Assembly (NCBI RefSeq): GCF_030269605.1
Contig: NZ_BSTQ01000001.1
Coordinates: forward strand, 702,751 to 766,750
Source: Lentzea sp. NBRC 105346
GTDB lineage: Bacteria; Actinomycetota; Actinomycetes; Mycobacteriales; Pseudonocardiaceae
DNA: 64,000 bases
Direction of reading: 5' to 3'
The notes beneath the pieces are model-generated. The model had not been told where the DNA came from and searched no databases. It saw nothing but the letters and a program-made list of their open reading frames with translations. The position numbers and the translations under genes are program-made. Numbering within the stretch: the first letter of the stretch is position 1; each line of letters begins with the position of its first letter. This document shows positions 52,401 through 59,800 of the stretch, piece by piece.

Positions 52401-53028
52401 GCTCCCGCACCGCGTGTTCGACCGCGACGAGCCCGGACGCGCACGCCGCGTCGACCGTGTACGCCGAGCCGCGCAGGTCGAACCGGTTCGCGATGCGTGA
52501 CGCGGCCAGGTTCGGCACGAGCCCGATCGACGCCTCCGGCCGCATCGGGCCGAGCTTGTCGCGCACCGCATCCCGCACCGTGTCGAGATCCATGCCCGGC
52601 AACAGGTCCCGCAGCACGCTCACGACCTGGTCGGCGAGCTGTACCCGTTGGTCGAGCCGAGCGCACCCCGGCGTGAGATAACCGCCGCGTCCTACGACAA
52701 TGCCGACCCGCGTTCGGTCATGCAGAACGGACTCGCCGCCCGCGTCGGCGATCGCGGCGGCGGCGACGCTCAGCGCGAGCAGCTGGTCGGGTTCGGCGAC
52801 GTCGACCGTCGAGGGCATCACGCCGAACGCGATCGGGTCGAACGAGGCGAGCTCGTCGAGGAATCCGCCGCGCCGGCAGTAGAAGTCGGACACGACGCCC
52901 CACCGGCCGGCGGGCACGTCGGTCACGGCGTCGACGCCGTTGACGATGTTGTGCCAGAACGAGGACACGTCGGGAGCGCCGGGGAAGACGGCGCCGATCC
53001 CGACGATCGCGACGGCTACGTCTCCCAT
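49402..53028 (-). CDS. PUFA-synthase-like type I PKS subunit 2: KS-AT-DH with C-terminal PPTase-like tail
   Basis: 1208 residues from ATG 53028; overlaps subunit 1 by 13 bp. KS at ~1-430: YTVDAACASGLVAVE (Cys ~195), EAHGTATPAGD and KSQIGHAMPAAG (the two His). AT at ~480-790: GHSMGEW (Ser ~570). Dehydratase-like double hot-dog at ~850-1110 (hot-dog His candidate in ELVDHSVFPQAPGWPD). The last ~80 residues (RRWLLRAIAMKDAVRFSLWD...YPAELTVRDDRVSG) resemble the start of a phosphopantetheinyl transferase domain but are truncated. The KS pair across the two subunits recalls the KS/CLF split of Pfa synthases, but here both KS retain Cys. Two palindromes lie within the KS. Confidence 0.85.
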   Translation of the reverse strand: MGDVAVAIVGIGAVFPGAPDVSSFWHNIVNGVDAVTDVPAGRWGVVSDFYCRRGGFLDELASFDPIAFGVMPSTVDVAEPDQLLALSVAAAAIADAGGESVLHDRTRVGIVVGRGGYLTPGCARLDQRVQLADQVVSVLRDLLPGMDLDTVRDAVRDKLGPMRPEASIGLVPNLAASRIANRFDLRGSAYTVDAACASGLVAVEHAVRELVSGRADAMLAGAVHLCHHPTLWSVFTQLRALSPSERIRPFDRSADGTLLSEGVGMVLLKRLSDVRDERVYAVIRGVGTASDGRATSMMTPNPDGQLLAVRRAWQEAGLDPLVDSPALIEAHGTATPAGDAAELSTMLNAFGASGSPIGIGTVKSQIGHAMPAAGMAGLIKAALALHHGILPPTLHIDEPHSTMSNTRLEPVLCAREWEGVPRAVVNAFGFGGINAHVVLEAPARGFAPTQPSVVTFAADSPAELASCVRSGRQSRTDRAFRLAIGNPTPRKLALAVKVVEQGRPWPGRHDIWFTPSPLITGPDQVAFLFPGFERAFSGEVENQGVELLESGRRLAAELAELGITPGAVAGHSMGEWTAMVVAGIYPTIDSFVSALRPGMVAVADVEYAALGCSAATAESVVDGDVVVSHDNCPHQSVICGPSDQLAVALERLRERGVLAQLMPFRTGFHTPALAKHLAEARAMLDALPVSAPRIPVWSATSLAPMPADPDEIRSLVLRHLVEPVRFRELTARLHEQGFRAFVQVGEGSLPGFVADTLNGRNHLAVSGSPQAVAAAMWAFGLKRASSGVRLELGVPSVRLDPIAMPSVAVSSSLKSVDALFAHTNAVAREIASAMAPQEMSFTREFSLGTMPELVDHSVFPQAPGWPDLADGFPIVPATGLLEVFADAARRLVDGTVHGFASVRAKRWLSVLPGVQVKITARVVPDGVHVSVGDYAEGVVLMSPVSGRFEEVPLRRVRPAPVNARELYRDNWMFHGPAFAGVTSIESLADNGITGTLTPLPAPGALLDSAGQLIGHWMQVSHTVDQTVLPVGISSVSFEGPTPAGPVACTAWIRSVTPSEMVADAVLRADGAVWCRITGWTTRRFTTDHRIWQVKLRPGTEALSERADGWAKVRENWVDSATRDLIMRRYLNSAERQEYAGLDVPAQRRWLLRAIAMKDAVRFSLWDKGAGPIYPAELTVRDDRVSGAFAVPWVSVLDEAGSASARVEG
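51813..51831. repeat. 19-bp interspersed palindrome (3 mismatches)
   Basis: TGTTCGACATCGTCGAATG in PKS subunit 2, read as H-S-T-M-S-N. Confidence 0.5.
51984..52002. repeat. 19-bp interspersed palindrome (3 mismatches)
   Basis: CGTTCAGCATTGTCGAAAG in PKS subunit 2, read as L-S-T-M-L-N-A. Confidence 0.5.
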
Positions 53029-56000
53029 CGGCAGATCACCTGGACGTCGTCGCCCGCCGCGATCTCGCGCAGCAACGCCGCCACCCCGGCCTCCGGCTCG
53101 ATCAGCGGCACGCCGCGGCGCGCGTACTCCGCGGCCAGCTCGGGCGACACCATCCCGGCGCCCGCCCACGGACCCCAGTCGACGCTGACCACCCGCGCCG
53201 ACGCTCCCCAGTACCGCGCGATCCGGTCCAGCGCGTCGTTGGCCGCCGCGTAGTCGGCCTGCCCGCGGTTGCCCTCGACGCCGCTGATGCTGCCGAACAG
53301 CACGAGGAACTCCGGGTTCGCGGCCAGCAACGCCTGTGCCCCAAGGACCTTCGTGTCGTAGACCCGCGCGAACGACTCGGGCGACTTGTCCGCGATGAAC
53401 CGGTCGTCCAGCACGCCGGCACCGTGCACGACGCCGTCGAGCCGCCCGAACCGCGCCCTGATGTCCGCCACCACGGCGCCGACCGCGGCAGCGTCCGTCA
53501 CATCGCATTCGTGGTACCGCACCGAGGACGCGGCACTACGTAGCCGGTCGAGGTTCCGCCGGATCTCGCGTTCGGCGAGCACGAGCCGGGCCCGCGCGCC
53601 GATCTCGTCACGCGGCAACCCCAGCTCGGCGAGCACGCGCCGCACGCCCGCCTCGTCCGAGGCCCCGGCGAAGCTCGCATCCTCGAGCCCGGCGGGCGCG
53701 GGTGTGCGGCCGATCAGCTCGATGTGACACCCGGTCGCCTCGGCCAGCCCGATCGCGGCGAGCGCGGTGATCCCTCGCGCGCCGCCTGTCAGCAGCACGA
53801 CGCTGTCGGCGTCCAACGCCAGGGCGCCCTCACCGAGCGGTGCCTCGACCAGCTCGATGGTCTGCCGCCTCCCGCCCGCGTGCCCGACCACGGCGGGGCC
53901 GTCGGACGCGCACAGCTCGGCGAACAACGCGGTCGCGATCACCCGGTGGCTCTCCTTGGGGTTCACGTCGACCGCGCGCACCACCAGGTCCGGGAACTCC
54001 AGCGCGGCCGTGCGCACGAGCCCGTGCAGCCCGATGTCCGCGGGCAGCTCGTCGGGCGTCTCGCCGATCCCGAACGTGCCGCCTCCGGTCGTCACGACGA
54101 GGACGCCGACACCGCCGAGCAGGCACCGGCGGATGTCCGCGTAGCTGTCCGGCAGCCGCGCGCCCAGGCAGACAACGGTGTCGACGTTCGACAAATCGTC
54201 CGGAAACGCGGGCACCGTACGCGGAGTTCCGCCGTTGCGTTCGACAATGTCGGACAGCTCGAGCCCGATGCCGTTGTCATCGATGATCAGCACGGTGTGG
54301 TCGCCGAGCCAGCCCGGCTCGACGGGCGCGCACTCAACCAGGCGCGGCACCGACCGGACAAGTCGTCCTGGGGGTTCCGGAGTGGCCCCGGCGCCGAACC
54401 AGCCGACGATGCCTTCGATGGTCTTGATCCGCGCCAGCTCGTCGACGGACGCGCCGGTCACCCCCAGCACGGTCGCCAGCTCGCCGATGATCTCCGTGCG
54501 CTTGATCGAGTCGACGGACAGGTCGGCCTCCAGGTCGAGGCCGGGCTCCAGCATCTCGGGCGGGTAGCCGGTGCGGGCGCTGATCGTCCGCAGCACGACC
54601 GCGGCCACGTCCTGCTCGACCGGTGCCTCCTTCTCCTCGGAGACGACCACCGGCTCGGCGGGAGGCGAAGCGACCACGGAGGGCGGCGCCGTTGCCGCGA
54701 CGGGGCCGCCGAGGTAGCTGAGCAGGACGTCGCGCTGGGCGCTGACCGCGTCCCGCATGCCGTCGAGGAACTTCTCGACAATCGAATCTCTGTTGGCGGA
54801 GTCTCCGTTGGCGGTGCTCGCGCTCAGACTGTGCGCCTGCAGTTGGGGCGCCTCGGTGGCGGGCCGCAGGCCTCCCGGCAGTGCGTTGCCGCTGGCGTCG
54901 CGCACGAGTCCTCCATCCACGTACCAGTTCGGGCGCGGCCGGACCTCGGTCGCCGGCTCGGCACGTCCCTCGAACAGCGGCGCATCGTCGACCGGCACAC
55001 CGGCCATCGCCAACGTCGCCAGGGCGTTCAGCAGGCCGGTGAGCCCGCGGTCGTCGATCCGGACCGCGGTGTGCGGCCGGTCGCCCAGGGTCTTGCCGAC
55101 GAACGAGGTCAGCACGCCACCCGGCCCGGCCTCGACGAACACCCGCGCCCCGGCCGCGTACATCTCCTCGACCTGGTCGACGAACCGCACGGGGCCGGCG
55201 AGGTTCTCCGCAAGGCGGTCAACCGAAGCCCACACGGGAATGGTCGCGTCGCCGAGCTCGTGCTGGGCAAGCGCCGCGGCGAACGGCTCGACCGCGCCGG
55301 ACATCAGTGGGCTGTGGAACGCCGCCGCGACCGGGATCCGCCGCGCGGACAGCCCGGCGGCGACGAGATCCGCCACCGCTGCCTCGACCGCGGCGGTCGT
55401 ACCGGAGATGACGACTTGATTGGGCGAGTTGTGGTTGGCGATCACGACGTCGCGTTCGGCATCGTCGGACGAATCGCTCGTCGCGGCCCGGCCGCGGAGC
55501 AGTCGTTCAACATCGTCGAACGGAGCGTTGACCACAGCCATCGTGCCGGGCTCGTCGCCGACCGCCGCCATGATCGCCGCCGCCCGCGCCTCGCTCAGGT
55601 CGAGCAGCTGCTGCGGCGTGAACACCCCGGCCGCGGCCAGCGCGACCAGCTCGCCATAGCTGTGCCCACCGGCCATATCGGGCCGAACGCCCAGCAATCC
55701 CAACAAGTCCGTCACCGCCAGCCCCGCAATACCAAGAGCCGGCTGCGCGTTCCGCGTATCGGTGATCGCTGCCAGATGGCGTTCGGCATTGTCGAACGCG
55801 GACGGCGGGAACATCACGTCCTCGTACCGGCCGTTCGACAATCGCAGACACGCCTGCAGCCGCGGGAACACCGTGAAGAGATCGAACAGCATGCCCGGCC
55901 GCTGACTGCCCTGTCCCGGATAGAGGAACGCGACGCGGGGCGCCGAGACCGGCGAGCGAAGCGAGAAGACAAGGTCGTCCCGCGACGAAGCGACGACAGC

Positions 56001-59000
56001 GGCCCACACCGGCTGGCCGGGTGCGAACGCGGCACACGCGGCGGCCAGCGACCGCAGCGGCGTTCGCTCGTCGGCCGCGAGCCGGTGGATCTCCGCGACA
56101 CACCGCTCGGCCGCCGCGCGGTCGGCGCCGCGGATCAGGAACAGCTCGGCCGGCCAGGCCGTGAGCCCGTGCTCCGGCTCGTCGTCGTACCCGGCGATCA
56201 CCGTGTGGAAGTTGGTGCCACCGAACCCGAACGCGCTGACGCCCGCGACTCGGGAACGCGCGGCCCACGTTCGGCGGCCGAAGGTGAAGGGGCTCGTGGC
56301 GGCGTCCCAGAACGCGTTCGGCTCACGGACGTGCAGCGTGCCCGGCTTCACTCCCGTGTGGACGGACAGCGCGGCCTTGATCAGCCCGGCCAGACCCGCC
56401 GCGCACTTCGTGTGCCCGATCTGCGACTTGACCGACCCGATCGTGCACTCACCCGTGGCCACACCGGCGAACTTGTCGGTCAACGCGGCCAACTCCGTCC
56501 GGTCACCGACGACGGTGCCGGTGCCGTGCGCCTCGACCAGCCCCACCGAAGTCACCGGAACACCGGCCGACGAGTAGGCCCGGTCCAGCGCCCGGCGCTG
56601 CCCCTCGGGTCGTGGCGCGGTCAGACCGAGGGACTTGCCGTCGCTGGAAGCACCGACACCCTTGATCACGGCGTAGATCCGGTCGCCGTCGCGTTCGGCG
56701 TCCGCGAGCCGTTTCAACACGACACACGCGACGCCTTCGCCCAAGGCGATGCCGTCGGCCGAGGAGTCGAAGGTGGCGCAACGGCCCTCCGCGGAGAGGG
56801 CGTGCACGGACGCGAACATCTGGTAGTCGTGCGCACTGTTGTGCAGGTCGACCGCACCGCACAGCACCATGTCGCTGGTGCCCGCGACGAGCTCCTTGCA
56901 CGCCACGTCCACCGCGGCCAGCGACGACGCGCACGCGGCGTCGACCGTGTAGTTCGCGCCGCCCAGATCGAGGCGGTTGGCGATCCGGCCGGCGATCACG
57001 TTGCCCAGCACGCCGGGGAACGAGTCCTCGGTCAGCTTCGGAAGATACGAGTCCAGGGCGTCCGGCATGGACCCGTACAACGCTGGCAACGCGGACCGGA
57101 CGGTGTAGGCGTTCGCGAGATCCGCCCCCGCCTCGGCGCCGAAGATGACCGACGTGCGGTCGCGGTTGAACACACGAGAGGAGTACCCGGCGTCGGCCAG
57201 CGCCTGCGCGGACACCTCCAGCGCGAGCAGCTGCGCCGGCTCGATGGACGTCAGCGAGGCGGGCGGGATGCCGTACGCCAGCGGGTCGAACGGGATTCGC
57301 GGCAGGAACCCGCCGCGGCGGAACGGGCTGTCGTAGCGGCCGGGATCCCAGCGCTCCGCGGGAACGTCGGTGATCGCATCCACTCCGGACAGCACGTTCG
57401 ACCAGTACTCGGCGACATCACGCGCACCGGGCATGATCGCCGCCATCCCGATGATCGCGACGTCGAGCGGCGAAGGTGAAGGAACATCAGACGTGAACGA
57501 AGCGCATCGGGCCGCCAGCAGCGAACCGGACGTCACTTCGCGGTGCAGCGTCTCGATGTCCGTGACGGCCGACCGCATGGTCGCGACCTGGCCGATCATG
57601 AACATGCCGTCGGCACGTTGCGAGGCTTCGTCAACCGAAACGAGATCATTGCCGTCCCGCACCAGCCCACGGCTCGCGATGCGCAACCGCCCCAGGTTCA
57701 ACTGCTCCAGGCGTTCCCAGCTCTCCTGCTTGGGCAAATCCGCCAGCGAAGCCCGCGCGTTCTCGAACGTGTCCACATAGGACGTGACAGCGCACCGGAC
57801 ACTGTGGCCGGGCGAGGTCTCCAGCAGCGCGGTGTCCGCGCACTCCAGAGCGACGTCCTGGAAGACCGGCCGGATCGCGCCGTGCCGCACGGCCTCCTCG
57901 GTGAACAGGTACGCGGTACCCATCACCACGCCGATCGCGGCACCCTGAGCGGCCAGCGGCGCGGTCATCGCGGACACCATCGCCGCCGACCGTTCGTCGT
58001 GGACACCACCCGCGAACAACGCCGTCACCTCGGCGGCATACGGCCGCAGCACGTCGATCTGCTGCTGCCACAACGTGAAGCTCGACCGCGGGCCGATGTG
58101 CCCGCCGCATTCCGAGCCCTCGAACACGAACTTCCGCGCACCCTCCGCGAGGAACCGTTGCAGCAACGCGGGTGACGGGACGTGCAGGAACGCCTGGACC
58201 CCGGCGGCCTCAAGCGAACGAGCCTGCGCCGGCGTCCCGCCCGCGACGATCGCGTACGGCGGCCTGACCCGGTGCACGGCTTCGAGCTGCGCGGCCTGCA
58301 CGTCCGGCGCCGCGAACCCGAGCAGGCCGACACCCCAGGGCCGGTCGCCGAGCAGCGCAGCGGTGCGTTCGAGCAGATCCGCGGTCTGCCGTCCGTCCAT
58401 CAAGGCCAGTGCGAGGAACGGCAGCGCACCGCCATCGGCCACCGCGGCGGCGAACGCGGGCTGGTCGCTCACGCGCGTCATCGGGCCCTGGGCGATCGGG
58501 TAGCGGAGTCCGGGAACGCGTTGGCAGAACGGCCCGCCCGCGCGCAGCGAGGGATGCGCGCGGACGGCCGCGAGATTGCCCCGAACGGCGGAATAAATGG
58601 TCTGTACAACGCCGCCGACCGTACCGAATGAGCGAGCGAGCGAATCGGCGAATGCGCCTTCCTGCCCGATCTCCACCGTACTGTCCCGCCGCAGCGCGCG
58701 CCTACCGTTGACAGCTACGGTGTCGCCACCGTCCATCAAGGTGATCGCGTTCACAATTTCACGGGAAATGTGTTTTCGCGCCTCACGGGTGAGCGTGAGC
58801 TGGTCAGATAGGACCACACCACAGGCTCCACCGGCGACCGCGGCGGCCGCCGTGTCCGGGCCGATCCCACCCATCGCCCACACCGGCAGCGCGACCGCGC
58901 CGAGCAGCTGCTGCAGCAACACGAAGGTGGACGCCGAGCCGATTCGCCCGCCCGACTCGGCGCCCTTGGCGATCAGTCCGGCCGCACCGAACGCGACACC

Positions 59001-59339
59001 GTCCAAGGCCTCGTCCAGTGACGTGACTTCGACCAGAATCCGACGATCGCCCAGCTCAGAACGTTGCGGACGGTAATGCGCGAGATCGAGGACGACGGTG
59101 CCGGCCTCATCGGGCAACGACACCGGACACGGCACGACCATGCGCACGCCGAACGGCCCGCGCCATCGCCGGACCACCTCGCCGAGCGCATGACGGGCCG
59201 CGACCGGGTCGCACCCAAGGTCCAGCACGCCCAGGCCGCCGGCTCGACCGACCGCGACCACGACGGCCGCGTCCGGCTCGCCCAGCGGACTCACGCCCAG
59301 TACGAGCTCACGTTCGTCCGGCATCGCTTCCTCAACCAT
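53016..59339 (-). CDS. PUFA-synthase-like type I PKS subunit 1: PfaD-like barrel(s)-KS-AT-ACP-KR
   Basis: 2107 residues from ATG 59339; ATG 59324 (GAGGA just before it) and TTG 59378 are alternatives. Domains: a degenerate nitronate-monooxygenase-like region ~20-230, then a fuller PfaD-like FMN barrel ~280-560 (LRYPIAQGPMTRVSDQPAFA; GSECGGHIGPRSSF near 410; FAGGVHDERSA), normally the trans enoyl reductase of PUFA synthases. KS ~650-1070 (VDAACASSL, Cys ~801; EAHGTGT; KSQIGHTKCAAG). AT ~1140-1440 (GGHSYGE, Ser ~1225). Single ACP ~1580-1650 (DLSVDSIKRTEIIGEL, the DSIKR hallmark of Pfa-type ACPs). KR ~1840-2100 (LLTGGARGI; GQADYAAANDALDRI). Five palindromes lie in AT to KR. First gene of the lipid operon. 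Confidence 0.85.
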   Translation of the reverse strand: MVEEAMPDERELVLGVSPLGEPDAAVVVAVGRAGGLGVLDLGCDPVAARHALGEVVRRWRGPFGVRMVVPCPVSLPDEAGTVVLDLAHYRPQRSELGDRRILVEVTSLDEALDGVAFGAAGLIAKGAESGGRIGSASTFVLLQQLLGAVALPVWAMGGIGPDTAAAAVAGGACGVVLSDQLTLTREARKHISREIVNAITLMDGGDTVAVNGRRALRRDSTVEIGQEGAFADSLARSFGTVGGVVQTIYSAVRGNLAAVRAHPSLRAGGPFCQRVPGLRYPIAQGPMTRVSDQPAFAAAVADGGALPFLALALMDGRQTADLLERTAALLGDRPWGVGLLGFAAPDVQAAQLEAVHRVRPPYAIVAGGTPAQARSLEAAGVQAFLHVPSPALLQRFLAEGARKFVFEGSECGGHIGPRSSFTLWQQQIDVLRPYAAEVTALFAGGVHDERSAAMVSAMTAPLAAQGAAIGVVMGTAYLFTEEAVRHGAIRPVFQDVALECADTALLETSPGHSVRCAVTSYVDTFENARASLADLPKQESWERLEQLNLGRLRIASRGLVRDGNDLVSVDEASQRADGMFMIGQVATMRSAVTDIETLHREVTSGSLLAARCASFTSDVPSPSPLDVAIIGMAAIMPGARDVAEYWSNVLSGVDAITDVPAERWDPGRYDSPFRRGGFLPRIPFDPLAYGIPPASLTSIEPAQLLALEVSAQALADAGYSSRVFNRDRTSVIFGAEAGADLANAYTVRSALPALYGSMPDALDSYLPKLTEDSFPGVLGNVIAGRIANRLDLGGANYTVDAACASSLAAVDVACKELVAGTSDMVLCGAVDLHNSAHDYQMFASVHALSAEGRCATFDSSADGIALGEGVACVVLKRLADAERDGDRIYAVIKGVGASSDGKSLGLTAPRPEGQRRALDRAYSSAGVPVTSVGLVEAHGTGTVVGDRTELAALTDKFAGVATGECTIGSVKSQIGHTKCAAGLAGLIKAALSVHTGVKPGTLHVREPNAFWDAATSPFTFGRRTWAARSRVAGVSAFGFGGTNFHTVIAGYDDEPEHGLTAWPAELFLIRGADRAAAERCVAEIHRLAADERTPLRSLAAACAAFAPGQPVWAAVVASSRDDLVFSLRSPVSAPRVAFLYPGQGSQRPGMLFDLFTVFPRLQACLRLSNGRYEDVMFPPSAFDNAERHLAAITDTRNAQPALGIAGLAVTDLLGLLGVRPDMAGGHSYGELVALAAAGVFTPQQLLDLSEARAAAIMAAVGDEPGTMAVVNAPFDDVERLLRGRAATSDSSDDAERDVVIANHNSPNQVVISGTTAAVEAAVADLVAAGLSARRIPVAAAFHSPLMSGAVEPFAAALAQHELGDATIPVWASVDRLAENLAGPVRFVDQVEEMYAAGARVFVEAGPGGVLTSFVGKTLGDRPHTAVRIDDRGLTGLLNALATLAMAGVPVDDAPLFEGRAEPATEVRPRPNWYVDGGLVRDASGNALPGGLRPATEAPQLQAHSLSASTANGDSANRDSIVEKFLDGMRDAVSAQRDVLLSYLGGPVAATAPPSVVASPPAEPVVVSEEKEAPVEQDVAAVVLRTISARTGYPPEMLEPGLDLEADLSVDSIKRTEIIGELATVLGVTGASVDELARIKTIEGIVGWFGAGATPEPPGRLVRSVPRLVECAPVEPGWLGDHTVLIIDDNGIGLELSDIVERNGGTPRTVPAFPDDLSNVDTVVCLGARLPDSYADIRRCLLGGVGVLVVTTGGGTFGIGETPDELPADIGLHGLVRTAALEFPDLVVRAVDVNPKESHRVIATALFAELCASDGPAVVGHAGGRRQTIELVEAPLGEGALALDADSVVLLTGGARGITALAAIGLAEATGCHIELIGRTPAPAGLEDASFAGASDEAGVRRVLAELGLPRDEIGARARLVLAEREIRRNLDRLRSAASSVRYHECDVTDAAAVGAVVADIRARFGRLDGVVHGAGVLDDRFIADKSPESFARVYDTKVLGAQALLAANPEFLVLFGSISGVEGNRGQADYAAANDALDRIARYWGASARVVSVDWGPWAGAGMVSPELAAEYARRGVPLIEPEAGVAALLREIAAGDDVQVICRWET
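54238..54256. repeat. 19-bp interspersed palindrome
   Basis: CGTTCGACAATGTCGGACA, two mismatches, in PKS subunit 1, read as S-D-I-V-E-R. Confidence 0.7.
55453..55471. repeat. 19-bp interspersed palindrome (3 mismatches)
   Basis: CGTTCGGCATCGTCGGACG in the AT domain of PKS subunit 1, read as S-D-D-A-E-R; 51 bp from the next copy. Confidence 0.55.
55504..55522. repeat. 19-bp interspersed palindrome
   Basis: CGTTCAACATCGTCGAACG, two mismatches, in the AT domain, read as F-D-D-V-E-R. Confidence 0.7.
55780..55798. repeat. 19-bp interspersed palindrome
   Basis: CGTTCGGCATTGTCGAACG, one mismatch, in the AT domain, read as F-D-N-A-E-R. Confidence 0.8.
55832..55850. repeat. 19-bp interspersed palindrome, half-site only
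   Basis: CGTTCGACAATCGCAGACA: left arm intact, right arm degraded (five mismatches), 52 bp from the preceding copy, read as L-S-N-G in the other frame. Confidence 0.4.
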
Positions 59340-59476
59340 GCAGGGGGTGGACGAGAAAGGGAATTCTGCGCTTTTCAAACAGGTTTGTTCACCGGAGCTA
59401 CTCCCCGGTAGGTTGTCACTCAGCGGTCACAGTACGCACAATCCCTGCCGGTGTCTACAACCCACGTGAAAACTTC

Positions 59477-59788
59477 TCATATACTAATGTTTCCGGCGTC
59501 CCCGCCGAGCTTGCGGTAGATGTCGAACCACACCTTGTCGATCTCCGAGGCGCCCTGTCCGTCGCAATAGGGCTTCTTGCCGTTGGACGTGTAGTAACGC
59601 AGCAGCGGCAGGGTCACGTCGGTGTCCCAGTTCTCCTCTTTGAGGTAACGCTCCCCCGGCCGCGCGGCCTGATGTTGCATGCAGGTGATCTCCGCCTGCC
59701 CCTCGTCGTTGAACGTGGCGCCCATGTCGTTTCCACCGGACGAGCAGCCCGCCAGCACCAGCGCGGCGAGAACGAACGCGTACTTCAT
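59477..59788 (-). CDS. Small predicted lipoprotein
   Basis: 103 residues. Lipobox FVLAALVLAGCSSGG with the lipidated Cys at 15. The mature part is small and charged (ITCMQHQAARPGERYLKEEN, YYTSNGKKPYCDGQGASEID) with two further Cys, perhaps disulfide-bonded. No family recognised. It lies 12 bp after the NicO gene, so probably belongs to the DUF4331 operon. Confidence 0.75.
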   Translation of the reverse strand: MKYAFVLAALVLAGCSSGGNDMGATFNDEGQAEITCMQHQAARPGERYLKEENWDTDVTLPLLRYYTSNGKKPYCDGQGASEIDKVWFDIYRKLGGDAGNISI

Positions 59789-59800
59789 GACTTCACTCCC

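Noticed and set aside
18721..55850. The 19-bp palindrome as an actinobacterial LexA (SOS) box
   Set aside because: LexA boxes are TCGAAC-N4-GTTCGA; here the half-sites are in the opposite order (GTTCGA ... TCGAAC), lie inside genes and not at promoters, and several copies vary at the key bases.
53724..57479. 1251-codon open frame on the plus strand opposite PKS subunit 1
   Set aside because: It is an antisense shadow in high-GC DNA: Arg/Gly/Asp-rich, no domains, and the minus strand encodes recognisable KS, AT, ACP and KR motifs throughout.
49402..59339. Enediyne-type PKS
   Set aside because: Enediyne PKSs keep KS-AT-ACP-KR-DH-PPTase in one chain with characteristic companion genes; here two KS-AT chains, an N-terminal PfaD-like barrel, a DSIKR-type ACP and no enediyne companion genes are present.
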